Notes: generated by a model from the sequence alone, not told the origin. Positions 56,069 to 64,000 are shown, counted from the stretch's first letter. The stretch: DNA of 64,000 nucleotides from Pseudomonas triticicola (GCF_019145375.1 NZ_JAHSTX010000001.1:2207001-2271000), one strand, 5' to 3'. Made by a program: numbers and translations.

Positions 56069-57117
56069 TGGCTGATTTCGATGCCGCCAACGTCCTGCTC
56101 GATCAGGTCAACGCCGCGCGGGCGAATGCCACGCCGCTGAAGATTCAGGGCGGCAACAGCAAGGCCTTTCTCGGCCGCGAGGTGGCCGGCGAAGTGCTCG
56201 ACACCCGCGCCCATCGCGGCATCGTCCAGTACGACCCGACCGAACTGGTGGTCACCGCACGTGCCGGCACGCCGTTGTCCGAGCTGCTCGCGGCGCTGGA
56301 TGACGCCGGGCAAATGTTGCCCTGCGAACCGCCATCCTTTGCCGACAGCGCCACGGTCGGCGGCATGGTCGCCACGGGACTGTCCGGACCTCGCCGGCCG
56401 TGGTCCGGCTCGGTACGCGACTTCGTTCTCGGCACGCGGGTGATCACCGGCCTCGGTCAGCATCTGCGCTTCGGTGGCGAAGTGATGAAAAACGTCGCCG
56501 GTTATGACCTGTCGCGGCTAATGGCCGGCAGTTTCGGTTGCCTCGGCGTGCTCACCGAAGTGTCGCTGAAAGTCCTGCCGAAACCACGCCAGTGCCTGAG
56601 CATTCGCCTCGATATCGACTGCGCTCGGGCCTTGAGCAGACTTGCCGAATGGGGCCAGCAACCGCTGCCGATCAGCGCCGCGTGCCACGATGGCCGGAGC
56701 CTGTACCTGCGTCTGGAAGGTGGCGAAGGTTCGGTGACGGCGGCGCATCAACGCCTCGGCGGCGAGCCGCTGGATTCGGTTTTCTGGCGCGACCTCAACG
56801 AACAGCGCCTGAGTTTTTTCGACGAAGGCTTGCCGCTGTGGCGCCTGTCATTGCCGAACAATCTCGGCCCGCTCGAGTTGCCCGGCGAGCAACTGATCGA
56901 TTGGGCCGGTGCGCAACGCTGGGTGAAATCCGAAAGCCCTCAGATTCACGCACTCGCCCATTCCTTGGGCGGCCATGCAACGTGCTTTACCCACGGTGCC
57001 ACCGACTCGCCGTTTCAACCCTTGGCGCCAACCCTGCTGCGCTACCACCGGCAACTCAAGGCGCAACTCGACCCGCAAGGGCTGTTCAACCCCGGGCGAA
57101 TGTACGCGGAGGTCTAG
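56068..57117 (+). CDS. glcE: glycolate oxidase subunit GlcE
   Basis: This is the second FAD-binding subunit of the glycolate oxidase complex, 349 residues. It has the PCMH-type FAD domain with IQGGNSKAFLGREVAGEVLD, GTPLSELLAALDDAGQMLPC, SATVGGMVATGLSGPRRPWS and RFGGEVMKNVAGYDLSRLMA, and a shortened C-terminal part relative to GlcD. The start ATG 56068 shares its first base with the glcD stop. It works together with GlcD and the iron-sulphur subunit GlcF at the inner face of the membrane. It is followed by glcF after two bases. Confidence 0.93.
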   Translation: MADFDAANVLLDQVNAARANATPLKIQGGNSKAFLGREVAGEVLDTRAHRGIVQYDPTELVVTARAGTPLSELLAALDDAGQMLPCEPPSFADSATVGGMVATGLSGPRRPWSGSVRDFVLGTRVITGLGQHLRFGGEVMKNVAGYDLSRLMAGSFGCLGVLTEVSLKVLPKPRQCLSIRLDIDCARALSRLAEWGQQPLPISAACHDGRSLYLRLEGGEGSVTAAHQRLGGEPLDSVFWRDLNEQRLSFFDEGLPLWRLSLPNNLGPLELPGEQLIDWAGAQRWVKSESPQIHALAHSLGGHATCFTHGATDSPFQPLAPTLLRYHRQLKAQLDPQGLFNPGRMYAEV

Positions 57118-57119
57118 CC

Positions 57120-58340
57120 ATGCAAACCACCCTCAGCGAGCAATCGCGGCAACTGCCCCGCGCCGCCGAAGCGGAAAAGATCCTGCGCACCTGCGTACAT
57201 TGCGGTTTCTGCAACGCGACGTGTCCGACGTATCAATTGCTCGGCGATGAACTCGATGGCCCGCGCGGGCGCATTTACCTGATCAAGCAAGTGCTGGAAG
57301 GCGCACCGGCAACCGAGCAGACGCAACTGCATCTGGATCGTTGCCTGTCGTGCCGCAACTGCGAAACCACCTGCCCATCCGGGGTCGATTATCACAACCT
57401 GCTCGACATCGGCCGTGCGGTGGTCGACAGCGCGGTGCCACGCCCCGCCGCCCAGCGCTTGCTGCGGGAAGGCTTGCGCGCGTTGGCGCCCAATCCCGGG
57501 TTGTTCAAAGGCTTGCTGCGCATGGGCGCGACCTTTCGGCCACTGCTGCCGCGCCTGCTGGAAAGCAAACTGCCGCAGCGCTTGGGTGTTATGGGGTCGC
57601 GCCCTGCTCCTCGGCATGCGCGCCGGATGTTGTTGCTCGAAGGCTGCGTGCAACCGGGCCTGTCGCCGAACACCAATGACGCGACGGCGCGAGTGCTCGA
57701 TCGCTTGGGCATCAGCGTCACCCCGGTGAGCGAGGCCGGTTGCTGCGGCGCTCTCGACTATCACCTCGACGCTCAGGGCAAAGGTCTCGACCGCGCTCGA
57801 CAGAACATCGACGCCTGGTGGCCGCATCTGCAGAACGGCGCCGAAGCCATCGTGCAGACGGCCAGCGGTTGTGGCGCCTTCATCAAGGATTACGGGCATT
57901 TGCTTGCGGACGATCCGATCTACGCCTCGAAAGCCCGGCGGATCAGCGAAATGACTCGGGATCTGGTGCAAATCATCGCCGAGGAACCGCTGGAGCAAGT
58001 GTGCGCCGCCAGCGAACGACGCATCGCCGTGCATTGCCCGTGCACTTTGCAGCACGCACTGAAACTCGGCGGCGCCGTGGAAACAGTGCTGACCCGACTT
58101 GGCTTCAACCTCACACCAGTGCCGGACGGCCATTTGTGCTGCGGCTCGGCGGGCACTTACTCGCTGACCCAACCGGTGCTGGCGCGGCAACTGCGCGATC
58201 AGCGCCTCAACGCCCTGGAAAGCGGCCGACCGGAGTTGATCGTCACTTCCAATGTGGGCTGTCAGAGCCATCTGGCCAGCGCCGGGCGCACGCCGGTCAG
58301 ACACTGGATCGAACTGGTGGATCAGTCGTTGGCAGAATGA
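57120..58340 (+). CDS. glcF: glycolate oxidase iron-sulphur subunit GlcF
   Basis: GlcF passes electrons from GlcDE to the respiratory chain. The 406-residue protein has two 4Fe-4S motifs: CVHCGFCNATCP near residue 24 and CLSCRNCETTCP near residue 78. Two CCG domains follow (VSEAGCCGALDYHLDAQG; DGHLCCGSAGTYSLTQ), as in the GlpC/GlcF family. ATG 57120 comes two bases after the glcE stop. The 88-base gap to hglS contains a partial copy of a dispersed repeat (GAAGGCTGCGATCTTTT). It is the third gene of the glc operon. Confidence 0.93.
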   Translation: MQTTLSEQSRQLPRAAEAEKILRTCVHCGFCNATCPTYQLLGDELDGPRGRIYLIKQVLEGAPATEQTQLHLDRCLSCRNCETTCPSGVDYHNLLDIGRAVVDSAVPRPAAQRLLREGLRALAPNPGLFKGLLRMGATFRPLLPRLLESKLPQRLGVMGSRPAPRHARRMLLLEGCVQPGLSPNTNDATARVLDRLGISVTPVSEAGCCGALDYHLDAQGKGLDRARQNIDAWWPHLQNGAEAIVQTASGCGAFIKDYGHLLADDPIYASKARRISEMTRDLVQIIAEEPLEQVCAASERRIAVHCPCTLQHALKLGGAVETVLTRLGFNLTPVPDGHLCCGSAGTYSLTQPVLARQLRDQRLNALESGRPELIVTSNVGCQSHLASAGRTPVRHWIELVDQSLAE

Positions 58341-58428
58341 AGTTCGTAGGATTCTTCGTTTGCCCGCGTGGGCGAAGGCTGCGATCTTTTCCGGCATCCA
58401 TTTCGTCACCGTGGCAGGAATTTTTTTC

Positions 58429-59817
58429 ATGACCGTGCAGCCGTTCGTCAGCCCCGACCTGATCCGCCAACGCTTCTCCCGAGCGATGTCCGACATGTAC
58501 CGCGAAGAGGTGCCGCTGTACGGCGCGTTGATGGAACTGGTGGAAAAAACCAATCGCGAAGTGCTGGCACGTCAGCCTGACATTCTCGTACAGCTCAAGC
58601 GCACCGGCGAAATCGAACGCCTGGACATGGAACGCCACGGCGCCATTCGCGTCGGCACCGCGAGCGAACTGGCCACCCTCGCCCGCCTGTTCGCGGTGAT
58701 GGGCATGCAACCGGTGGGTTATTACGACCTGACCCCGGCCGGTGTGCCGGTGCATTCAACGGCGTTTCGCGCGGTGCATGAAGAGGCGCTGCAGGTCAGC
58801 CCGTTTCGCGTGTTTACCTCGTTGCTGCGCCTGGAGCTGATTGAAGATCCTGAATTGCGTTCGTTTGCCGAGTCGGTACTGGCCCGTCGTTCGATTTTTA
58901 CTGAAGAGGCGTTGCGCCTGATTGAACAGGCGGAAACGGCGGGCGGACTGAATGAAGCGGAGGCCGTGGAATTCGTCCGACAGGCACTGGAGACTTTTCG
59001 CTGGCACCACAGCGCTACCGTCAGCGCTGCGCAATACCAGAAACTCAGCGCTCAGCACCGCTTGGTCGCCGACGTCGTCGCATTCAAAGGCCCGCACATC
59101 AACCACCTGACGCCACGTACGCTGGACATCGACACCGTGCAGCAACAGATGCCTGCCCATGGCATCACACCAAAAGCGGTAATCGAAGGCCCACCGCGCC
59201 GCAACTGCCCGATCCTGCTGCGCCAGACCAGTTTCAAGGCGCTGGACGAGCCGATCGCCTTCACCGATCAGCCCGAAACCCGTGGCAGCCACAGCGCGCG
59301 TTTCGGCGAAATCGAACAGCGTGGCGCCGCCCTCACGCCCAAGGGTCGCGCGCTGTATGACCGCTTGTTGAATGCCGCTCGCGATGAATTGGGCGACTTC
59401 CCTAACGAAGCCAATGCCGCACGCTACGACGCGCTGATGACTCAGCACTTTGCCGAATTTCCTGACAGCATCGAGGGCATGCGCGAACAGGGGCTGGCGT
59501 ACTTTCGTTATTTCGCTACGGAAAAGGGCTTGGCCGCTGAAGGACTTGGTGAGTCGTCCCTGGAGGACTTGCTGCGCGATGGCTATGTGAAAGCGGAGCC
59601 GCTGGTGTACGAAGATTTCCTGCCGGTGAGCGCAGCGGGGATTTTTCAGTCGAACCTTGGCGATTCTGCGCAGACGCATTACGCCGAACATTCCAATCGC
59701 CAGGCTTTCGAACAGGCGCTGGGGCGTTCGACTATTGATGAGTTGGGGTTGTACGCGGAGACGCAACGGCGGTCGATTGCGGAATGTGTCGAGGTGCTAC
59801 GGATCAAACGGCTCTGA
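58429..59817 (+). CDS. hglS: 2-oxoadipate dioxygenase/decarboxylase (DUF1338, HglS)
   Basis: HglS is an Fe(II) enzyme that converts 2-oxoadipate to D-2-hydroxyglutarate, a step of D-lysine degradation established in P. putida. The 462-residue protein places its metal ligands exactly as published for P. putida HglS: His70 (MERHGAIRVG), His226 (HINHLTPRTLDID) and Glu294 (RFGEIEQRG). That also supports ATG 58429, which has AGGAA eight bases upstream. It follows glcF by 88 bases on the same strand. Because its product is a D-2-hydroxyacid, the adjacent FAD oxidase complex is a plausible consumer, although a separate dehydrogenase is known in other pseudomonads. Confidence 0.93.
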   Translation: MTVQPFVSPDLIRQRFSRAMSDMYREEVPLYGALMELVEKTNREVLARQPDILVQLKRTGEIERLDMERHGAIRVGTASELATLARLFAVMGMQPVGYYDLTPAGVPVHSTAFRAVHEEALQVSPFRVFTSLLRLELIEDPELRSFAESVLARRSIFTEEALRLIEQAETAGGLNEAEAVEFVRQALETFRWHHSATVSAAQYQKLSAQHRLVADVVAFKGPHINHLTPRTLDIDTVQQQMPAHGITPKAVIEGPPRRNCPILLRQTSFKALDEPIAFTDQPETRGSHSARFGEIEQRGAALTPKGRALYDRLLNAARDELGDFPNEANAARYDALMTQHFAEFPDSIEGMREQGLAYFRYFATEKGLAAEGLGESSLEDLLRDGYVKAEPLVYEDFLPVSAAGIFQSNLGDSAQTHYAEHSNRQAFEQALGRSTIDELGLYAETQRRSIAECVEVLRIKRL

Positions 59818-59824
59818 CGATTCG

Positions 59825-59847
59825 GCCTTGGAAACAAGGCGGCTTTT
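59825..59847 (+). terminator. weak hairpin after hglS, possible terminator
   Basis: GCCTT and AAGGC form a five-base stem with a six-base loop, eight bases after the hglS stop, followed by GGCTTTT. The stem is short and the T-run only four, so termination is doubtful. Confidence 0.35.
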
Positions 59848-59982
59848 GAAACTGGAAACCGTGGGCGGACAGCATGCGGGTCAATGAACTGCAACGTTTT
59901 CGTGTCAATGACGAAGAAGTGATGGATGGCGCCTGATATCCTCTGCACCAGGATTCAAAGCCCAGCGCTTTCAAGGACGTTC

Positions 59983-62900
59983 ATGACCATGCAGAATATC
60001 GTGCGTTACTGGCACGCCGTCGAGTTGCTGCAACCCCAGGCAGCGCCCCAGCTGAAGAAGCGCGAAAGCGATTATCAGCCTTACTACCAGGATATCCCTC
60101 TTACCGCCAAGGTTCTGCCGTGGATGCCGACGAATCCTCTGGCCAGGGAAAATCTTCCGGAAAAACGCGCATGGAGTCACACGCTCTACGCTCACCTCTA
60201 CGACAATCTGGTTGTAACCCGCCGGCTGGCCGAGTTGTACGGCGCTGATCAAGGGTACAAAGAGCCGCAACGGCGCACGTCAGCGCTGTTCTCGCTCAAG
60301 TTCAATCAGGAAGGCATGATGCTGATCGACAGCCTTGTTCTGTCCAGTGAGGCATGGTTTGTCGGTTGCGCCATCAATCATCAGGACTGGACACGCGGCT
60401 TCGACGAAACTCAAAAGTTTCTCCGCGAACAGGCCAACAGCCACTTCAGTGGTGTAGCGCAGGCTGATGATCTTCGCAGCATGACTGACTATGTGCGCAA
60501 GGTGCTGGGGGTCGATGAATTCTTCTCCGATCAACCGCGCATGCATCGCTTCCGCTCAGCAGCGATCAATCCGAACAAACCCGAACAGGAAGACGATCCA
60601 CTCAACAGCTTTTTGCTGGAGGATCTCTGCGACGTTGCCGATGCGCTGGCGCGTGGCAAAACCAGCGAGGCGTTGGCTCGTTACCTCAGCCATCACGCCC
60701 CGGAAGAGCGCCAGCATCTGGATCAGGCAGATGCTGATCCGGCTCTTATCAATCGCCTCGCGCCGTCACAATATGCCGCAGGATGCTGGCCTGCCGAACG
60801 ACATCTAGGGCTGGTGCACTCCCAACAACTGGCAGTCAACAGCCTGTTGCACGAGCTCAGTTTCAAGGCCGGCATCATGGGGGTCAACGGTCCTCCCGGC
60901 ACCGGAAAGACTACCTTGCTGCGTGATCTGATTGCCGCGGTGGTGACGCAGCGCGCCGACGTACTGGCGTCGTTCGACAGGGCTTCGCAGGCCTTTACCA
61001 AGGATGGACGCGAAGTTGCCAATGACGCTGGACATAATCGGTCTGCCTATACACTCGATGCGCGATTGCTCGGGTTCGAAATGGTCGTGGCCTCGTCCAA
61101 TAACGGTGCCGTGGAAAACGTCACTCTCGAGTTGCCTCAGCAGGACAGGATCGATCCTTCGTGGCGGCCCGATGCGGATTACTTCAGCGAATTGGCCAGC
61201 CTGACAAGTGGCAAACCCGCCTGGGGCATGATCTCGGCAGCGCTGGGAAGCAAGGCTAAACGCACGCTGTTTGTTGATCGCTTTTATTACGGAAAACGTC
61301 CACCCAAAGATAAAACAGGCGCACCGCTGGAATCGTCAGAACAGCAAACGCCGGATTTGAACGAAGACGAAGCGTTGCACAGCGAAAATCCCTTGCTCGA
61401 CAGCGCTGAGGTCGATGCCGCCGAAGCAAATGACAAGCCCTCTCCAAAGGGCATGCGCGACTGGTTGTTCGAACAGGCCGCGCACATGAAATCGCTTACA
61501 TCAACTGAAAAAGCCGCTCTCTGGCGAGAATCTGTCCAGCAATATCAGAACGCGAAGAGCGCCGAACAGGCGTTGCGTGCGCAAGTCAGTGACATCACCT
61601 CGCATATCGAGGCTGTGAACAGCGCCAGAGCGCAGATCCTGAAATCCACCCAGCAACGTCATACCCATCTGGTTGAGCGCCGCCGCCTTGATGAGGAGCA
61701 GGCCTTGCTGGAAGTTCGCCAACTCACCCCGGCACGGGAACAGTTGCAGCTGCAACTGCAACGCCTTGAAACGCATCTGACACTGAAACCAGGTTTTCTC
61801 GCCAACCTGTTCAGCTTGTGGGGCGCGCAGCGCCAATGGTTAGCTCGACAACAGATGCTCGTCAGCGCTCACGCTCTGGCAAAGGATGCCTACGACAGCA
61901 TTCAACGTCTGATGCAGCGAATCAGCAGTCAGCTCAGCGAACTCGACCTGCAACTGGCCGCTGATCAAGAGCAGGTCGACCAAGCCGAGCGTGACGCTCG
62001 CCATCAGGTGGAAAAGGCTCGCAGCGTTGCTCAGACCGGTAAAGCAAGGCATGTGCTAGCGTGGCTTGACCATGGCGCAATGGGTCGAGGCAGTGAGATC
62101 GAGCTGCTGGAACCCTGGATCGTCGAAGGCTGGCGTCAGGCCCGGAGCAAGGTGTTCATCGAAGCACTCAAGCTCCACCAGACCTTTTTCAGGATCGAGG
62201 CATCACGTCTGGGTGGCAATCTGGGTTTTATTACCAGTTTGCTGACTGGCAGTCGTTACGGCGGAGTGTCTCAAGCGGTCATGCGTTCGGCATGGGCGTC
62301 TTTGTTCATGGTAGTACCGGTGCTCAGCAGCACGTTTGCTTCGTTCGCTCGGTCTTTTGGCAGCCTTGGGTGCGGCGAGATCGGCTGGCTGTTGGTGGAC
62401 GAAGCGGGTCAGGCTACTCCGCAAGCCGCAACAGGCGCACTGTGGCGCGCTCAGCGCGCCGTACTGGTCGGTGATCCGCTTCAGCTCGAACCTATCGTGA
62501 CCGTTTCAGACGCGGTGCTCGAACATATGCGCACACGCTATCAGGTCGACGCTCACTGGCTACCCAATCGCCAGTCAGCTCAGACGCTTGCCGATCAAGC
62601 CACTCGATGGGGCCGGATGGCCGGTCCAAAAGGGCAAAAATGCTGGGTCGGCCTGCCATTGGTTGTGCACCGCCGTTGCGACAAACCCATGTTCGACCTG
62701 GCTAACCGCATCGCGTACGACGGGGCCATGATCTACGGCACTCTTGCTCCTGCTGCCGATAAGGAAACGCCAGCGCGCCTGCTGACCGGCTGGGTCCATG
62801 CAAGCGGTCAGTCAAGCGGCAACTGGGTCGACAATGAAGGACTGGAGCTCGATCGTTTGCTGGGCTTACTCGATGCCAGTGGAGTACCGTCGGACAGTAT

Positions 62901-63222
62901 TGCCGTCATTACACCTTTTCAAGACGTGCGGAATCATCTCAAAGACCGTCTGCCTGGCAAAATTGTGCGAGGCACCATTCACACCATGCAGGGAAAAGAA
63001 GCTGCGGTAATCATTCTGGTTCTGGGTGGCAGCAGCGACAATCCAGGTGCCCGGGAATGGGCCGTTTCAAAACCCAATCTGCTTAACGTCGCCGTCACCC
63101 GCGCGAGACGACGCCTGTATGTAATCGGCGATCGTAATGACTGGCGACAGCGCAAATTGTTCTGCGATGTCATGGAGCTGTTGCCAGCTCTGCCTTCAAT
63201 AACGAACGAGATGTTTGCCTGA
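59983..63222 (+). CDS. SF1-type (Upf1-like) helicase/AAA ATPase with central coiled coil, 1,079 aa
   Basis: Residues 1-300 are an unrecognised N-terminal domain (begins MTMQNIVRYWHAVELLQPQ). The ATPase core starts with Walker A in MGVNGPPGTGKTTLLRDLI (about 303-311) and is split. Residues about 505-690 are a charged, Gln/Leu/Ala-rich coiled coil. The core then resumes with Walker B VDEAGQATPQAATGALWRAQ (about 806), VLVGDPLQLEP, the C-terminal IHTMQGKEAAVIIL and NVAVTRARRRLYVIGDRNDW (motif VI). This is the AAA_11/AAA_12 (DNA2/NAM7-Upf1) layout, so nucleic-acid unwinding is likely but the substrate unknown. ATG 59983 follows AAGGACGTTC. It is a single gene; next to it is the hcp control region. 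Codon use is less GC-biased than its neighbours. Confidence 0.85.
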   Translation: MTMQNIVRYWHAVELLQPQAAPQLKKRESDYQPYYQDIPLTAKVLPWMPTNPLARENLPEKRAWSHTLYAHLYDNLVVTRRLAELYGADQGYKEPQRRTSALFSLKFNQEGMMLIDSLVLSSEAWFVGCAINHQDWTRGFDETQKFLREQANSHFSGVAQADDLRSMTDYVRKVLGVDEFFSDQPRMHRFRSAAINPNKPEQEDDPLNSFLLEDLCDVADALARGKTSEALARYLSHHAPEERQHLDQADADPALINRLAPSQYAAGCWPAERHLGLVHSQQLAVNSLLHELSFKAGIMGVNGPPGTGKTTLLRDLIAAVVTQRADVLASFDRASQAFTKDGREVANDAGHNRSAYTLDARLLGFEMVVASSNNGAVENVTLELPQQDRIDPSWRPDADYFSELASLTSGKPAWGMISAALGSKAKRTLFVDRFYYGKRPPKDKTGAPLESSEQQTPDLNEDEALHSENPLLDSAEVDAAEANDKPSPKGMRDWLFEQAAHMKSLTSTEKAALWRESVQQYQNAKSAEQALRAQVSDITSHIEAVNSARAQILKSTQQRHTHLVERRRLDEEQALLEVRQLTPAREQLQLQLQRLETHLTLKPGFLANLFSLWGAQRQWLARQQMLVSAHALAKDAYDSIQRLMQRISSQLSELDLQLAADQEQVDQAERDARHQVEKARSVAQTGKARHVLAWLDHGAMGRGSEIELLEPWIVEGWRQARSKVFIEALKLHQTFFRIEASRLGGNLGFITSLLTGSRYGGVSQAVMRSAWASLFMVVPVLSSTFASFARSFGSLGCGEIGWLLVDEAGQATPQAATGALWRAQRAVLVGDPLQLEPIVTVSDAVLEHMRTRYQVDAHWLPNRQSAQTLADQATRWGRMAGPKGQKCWVGLPLVVHRRCDKPMFDLANRIAYDGAMIYGTLAPAADKETPARLLTGWVHASGQSSGNWVDNEGLELDRLLGLLDASGVPSDSIAVITPFQDVRNHLKDRLPGKIVRGTIHTMQGKEAAVIILVLGGSSDNPGAREWAVSKPNLLNVAVTRARRRLYVIGDRNDWRQRKLFCDVMELLPALPSITNEMFA

Positions 63223-63256
63223 GCAACAGGCTTGGCGATCATTGCCACCTCGATGC

Positions 63257-63284
63257 CCAACTGCGCAAGAAGTTGCGCAGTTGG
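63257..63284. promoter_or_regulatory. 12-base-arm inverted repeat downstream of the helicase gene (dyad copy 1)
   Basis: CCAACTGCGCAA-GAAG-TTGCGCAGTTGG is a perfect 28-base hairpin 35 bases after the helicase stop. Its core TGCGCAAGAAGTTGCGCA (63262-63279) is the same 18-base dyad found twice more at 63345-63384. No T-run follows, so it is not a standard terminator. It may be the distal activator site for the hcp promoter. Confidence 0.6.
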
Positions 63285-63341
63285 TCGTAATATTTCACCG
63301 GGTAAATCCTCTGCAGCTCAAGCGGCGCAAGGCCTGCAGCC

Positions 63342-63387
63342 AAGTGCGCAAGAAGTTGCGCAGTACTGCGCAACTTCTTGCGCACTT
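63342..63387. promoter_or_regulatory. perfect 46-base palindrome made of two head-to-head 18-base dyads
   Basis: The left half holds TGCGCAAGAAGTTGCGCA (63345-63362) and the right half its exact reverse complement (63367-63384), joined by GTAC, and the whole 46 bases are a perfect palindrome centred between 63364 and 63365. Dyad centres are 22 bases apart, about two helical turns. It lies 107 bases upstream of the -24 element of a sigma-54-like promoter, the normal place for an enhancer-binding activator. The remaining sequence of the 333-base gene-free stretch shows no ORF of interest. Confidence 0.75.
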
Positions 63388-63470
63388 TCTCCCGACTTTT
63401 CCGCTGAAACTCGCCCCGAATGGTCACCAACCAACGTGGCGCCCCCGCCGTCCGGGCACCGCGCAAAACC

Positions 63471-63486
63471 TGGCACGCTCCTTGAT
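63471..63486 (+). promoter_or_regulatory. sigma-54 (RpoN)-type promoter for hcp
   Basis: TGGCACG, four bases, then TTGAT matches the consensus TGGCACG-N4-TTGCW in all positions except the C of the -12 GC. Transcription would begin near 63497, leaving a leader of about 60 bases to the hcp ATG at 63556. RpoN control of hcp genes is known in other type VI systems. Confidence 0.62.
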
Positions 63487-63555
63487 AACACTCAGTCACC
63501 CACCGGGCGATTTCGCCTCCGGGCACCCTAACTTTATCCGCAAGGAGAGCACCCC

Positions 63556-64000
63556 ATGGCAACACCAGCGTACATGTCGGTTACCGGCGAAAAACAAGGC
63601 CTGATCACTGCCGGCGCTTTCACCGCCGACTCCGTTGGCAACACCTACCAGGAAGGCCACGAAGACCAGGTCATGGTTCAGGCTTTCACCCACGACGTGA
63701 TCATCCCGCGTGACCCGCAATCCGGTCAGCCAACAGGTCAGCGCGTTCACAAGCCAGTTGTGATCACCAAGGTCTACGACAAGGCGTCGCCACTGCTGCA
63801 AGCAGCTCTGACTTCCGGCGAGCGCATGAGCGAAATCGTTATCCAGTGGTACCGCACTTCGGCTCAAGGCACCCAAGAGCACTACTACACCACCAAACTG
63901 GAAGACGCGATCATCGTCGCCATCAACAACAAAATGCACAACTGCCAGGATCCAGGCAACGCGCACTTCACCCACCTGGAAGAAGTGCAGTTCACCTACC
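63556..64000 (+). CDS. hcp: Hcp-family type VI secretion tube protein (3' end beyond window)
   Basis: The first 148 residues of an Hcp protein are seen; family members are about 172 long. Hcp hexamers stack into the inner tube of the type VI secretion machine and carry effectors. The start MATPAYMSVTGEKQGLITAG is followed by AFTADSVGNTYQEGHEDQVM, DPQSGQPTGQRVHKPVVITK, IVIQWYRTSAQGTQEHYYTT and KLEDAIIVAINNKMHNCQDP, all close to the P. aeruginosa Hcp2-type pattern. ATG 63556 has AAGGAGA about eight bases upstream. A sigma-54-like promoter and three dyads lie upstream. Whether other T6SS or effector genes follow is outside the window. Confidence 0.95.
   Translation, partial: MATPAYMSVTGEKQGLITAGAFTADSVGNTYQEGHEDQVMVQAFTHDVIIPRDPQSGQPTGQRVHKPVVITKVYDKASPLLQAALTSGERMSEIVIQWYRTSAQGTQEHYYTTKLEDAIIVAINNKMHNCQDPGNAHFTHLEEVQFTY

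Noticed and set aside
59983..63222. Calling the helicase a defined anti-phage system
   Set aside because: There is no companion gene or diagnostic domain in view; the evidence supports only a helicase-like protein of unknown role.
63257..63284. Rho-independent terminator of the helicase gene
   Set aside because: The hairpin is strong but lacks a T-run, and its core recurs twice more upstream of hcp, which fits a binding site better.

Overview
The window is a high-GC chromosomal segment with the hallmarks of the Pseudomonas fluorescens group: many copies of a REP-type unit built around GCGAGCAGGCTCGCTCCCAC, several other fluorescent-pseudomonad intergenic repeats, and Pseudomonas-type gene sets (bphO-bphP, a LysR/CoA-transferase/atoB block, aruFG, an Ior-like molybdenum hydroxylase, HglS). 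I see no rRNA, tRNA, CRISPR array, IS element or integrated phage. It reads as ordinary chromosome with accessory patches at about 16-19 kb and 60-64 kb.

Layout. 0-7.4 kb: FMN reductase (cut by the left edge), LysR regulator, GNAT enzyme, then the conserved housekeeping block dnaQ, rnhA, a yafS-like methyltransferase, gloB and mltD. 7.7-15.9 kb: a peptide ABC transporter of the Yej type with two tandem binding proteins (yejA-like x2, yejB, yejE, yejF), followed by fabI and a strong terminator. 16-19.2 kb: a 1,040-residue protein with no recognisable domain. 19.4-27.2 kb: a GAF-GGDEF cyclase, a three-gene membrane-side molybdenum hydroxylase (2Fe-2S subunit, Tat-exported Mo subunit, dihaem cytochrome c), and small metabolic or regulatory genes. 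27.5-30.8 kb: bacteriophytochrome kinase plus haem oxygenase behind an AlgU-type promoter. 31-34.4 kb: YbdK, a VOC protein, and ada followed by an AlkA-type glycosylase (alkylation repair). 34.4-38.3 kb: LysR regulator divergent from a two-subunit CoA-transferase and thiolase. 38.6-40 kb: cobF with an overlapping histidine phosphatase-like gene.

40.2-48.5 kb is a colinear catabolic cluster: RpiR regulator, isochorismatase-fold hydrolase, glutamine-synthetase-like ligase, N-formylglutamate amidohydrolase-like enzyme, APC permease, both arginine/ornithine N-succinyltransferase subunits and an oxaloacetate decarboxylase-type enzyme. The overlaps and spacing suggest one amine or amino-acid pathway with an unknown substrate. 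49.3-51.8 kb: exported carboxypeptidase G2-like enzyme and a MASE2-GGDEF cyclase. 52-54.4 kb: Baeyer-Villiger monooxygenase followed by an alpha/beta hydrolase. 54.6-59.8 kb: glcD-glcE-glcF followed by hglS, which could link 2-oxoadipate (lysine) degradation to a D-2-hydroxyacid oxidase.

60-64 kb: a large SF1 helicase-like protein with a central coiled coil, then a 333-base control region, then hcp (type VI secretion tube protein, cut by the right edge). The control region is the most striking non-coding sequence here. It carries three copies of an 18-base dyad, two of them fused into a perfect 46-base palindrome, about 107 bases upstream of a sigma-54-like promoter for hcp.
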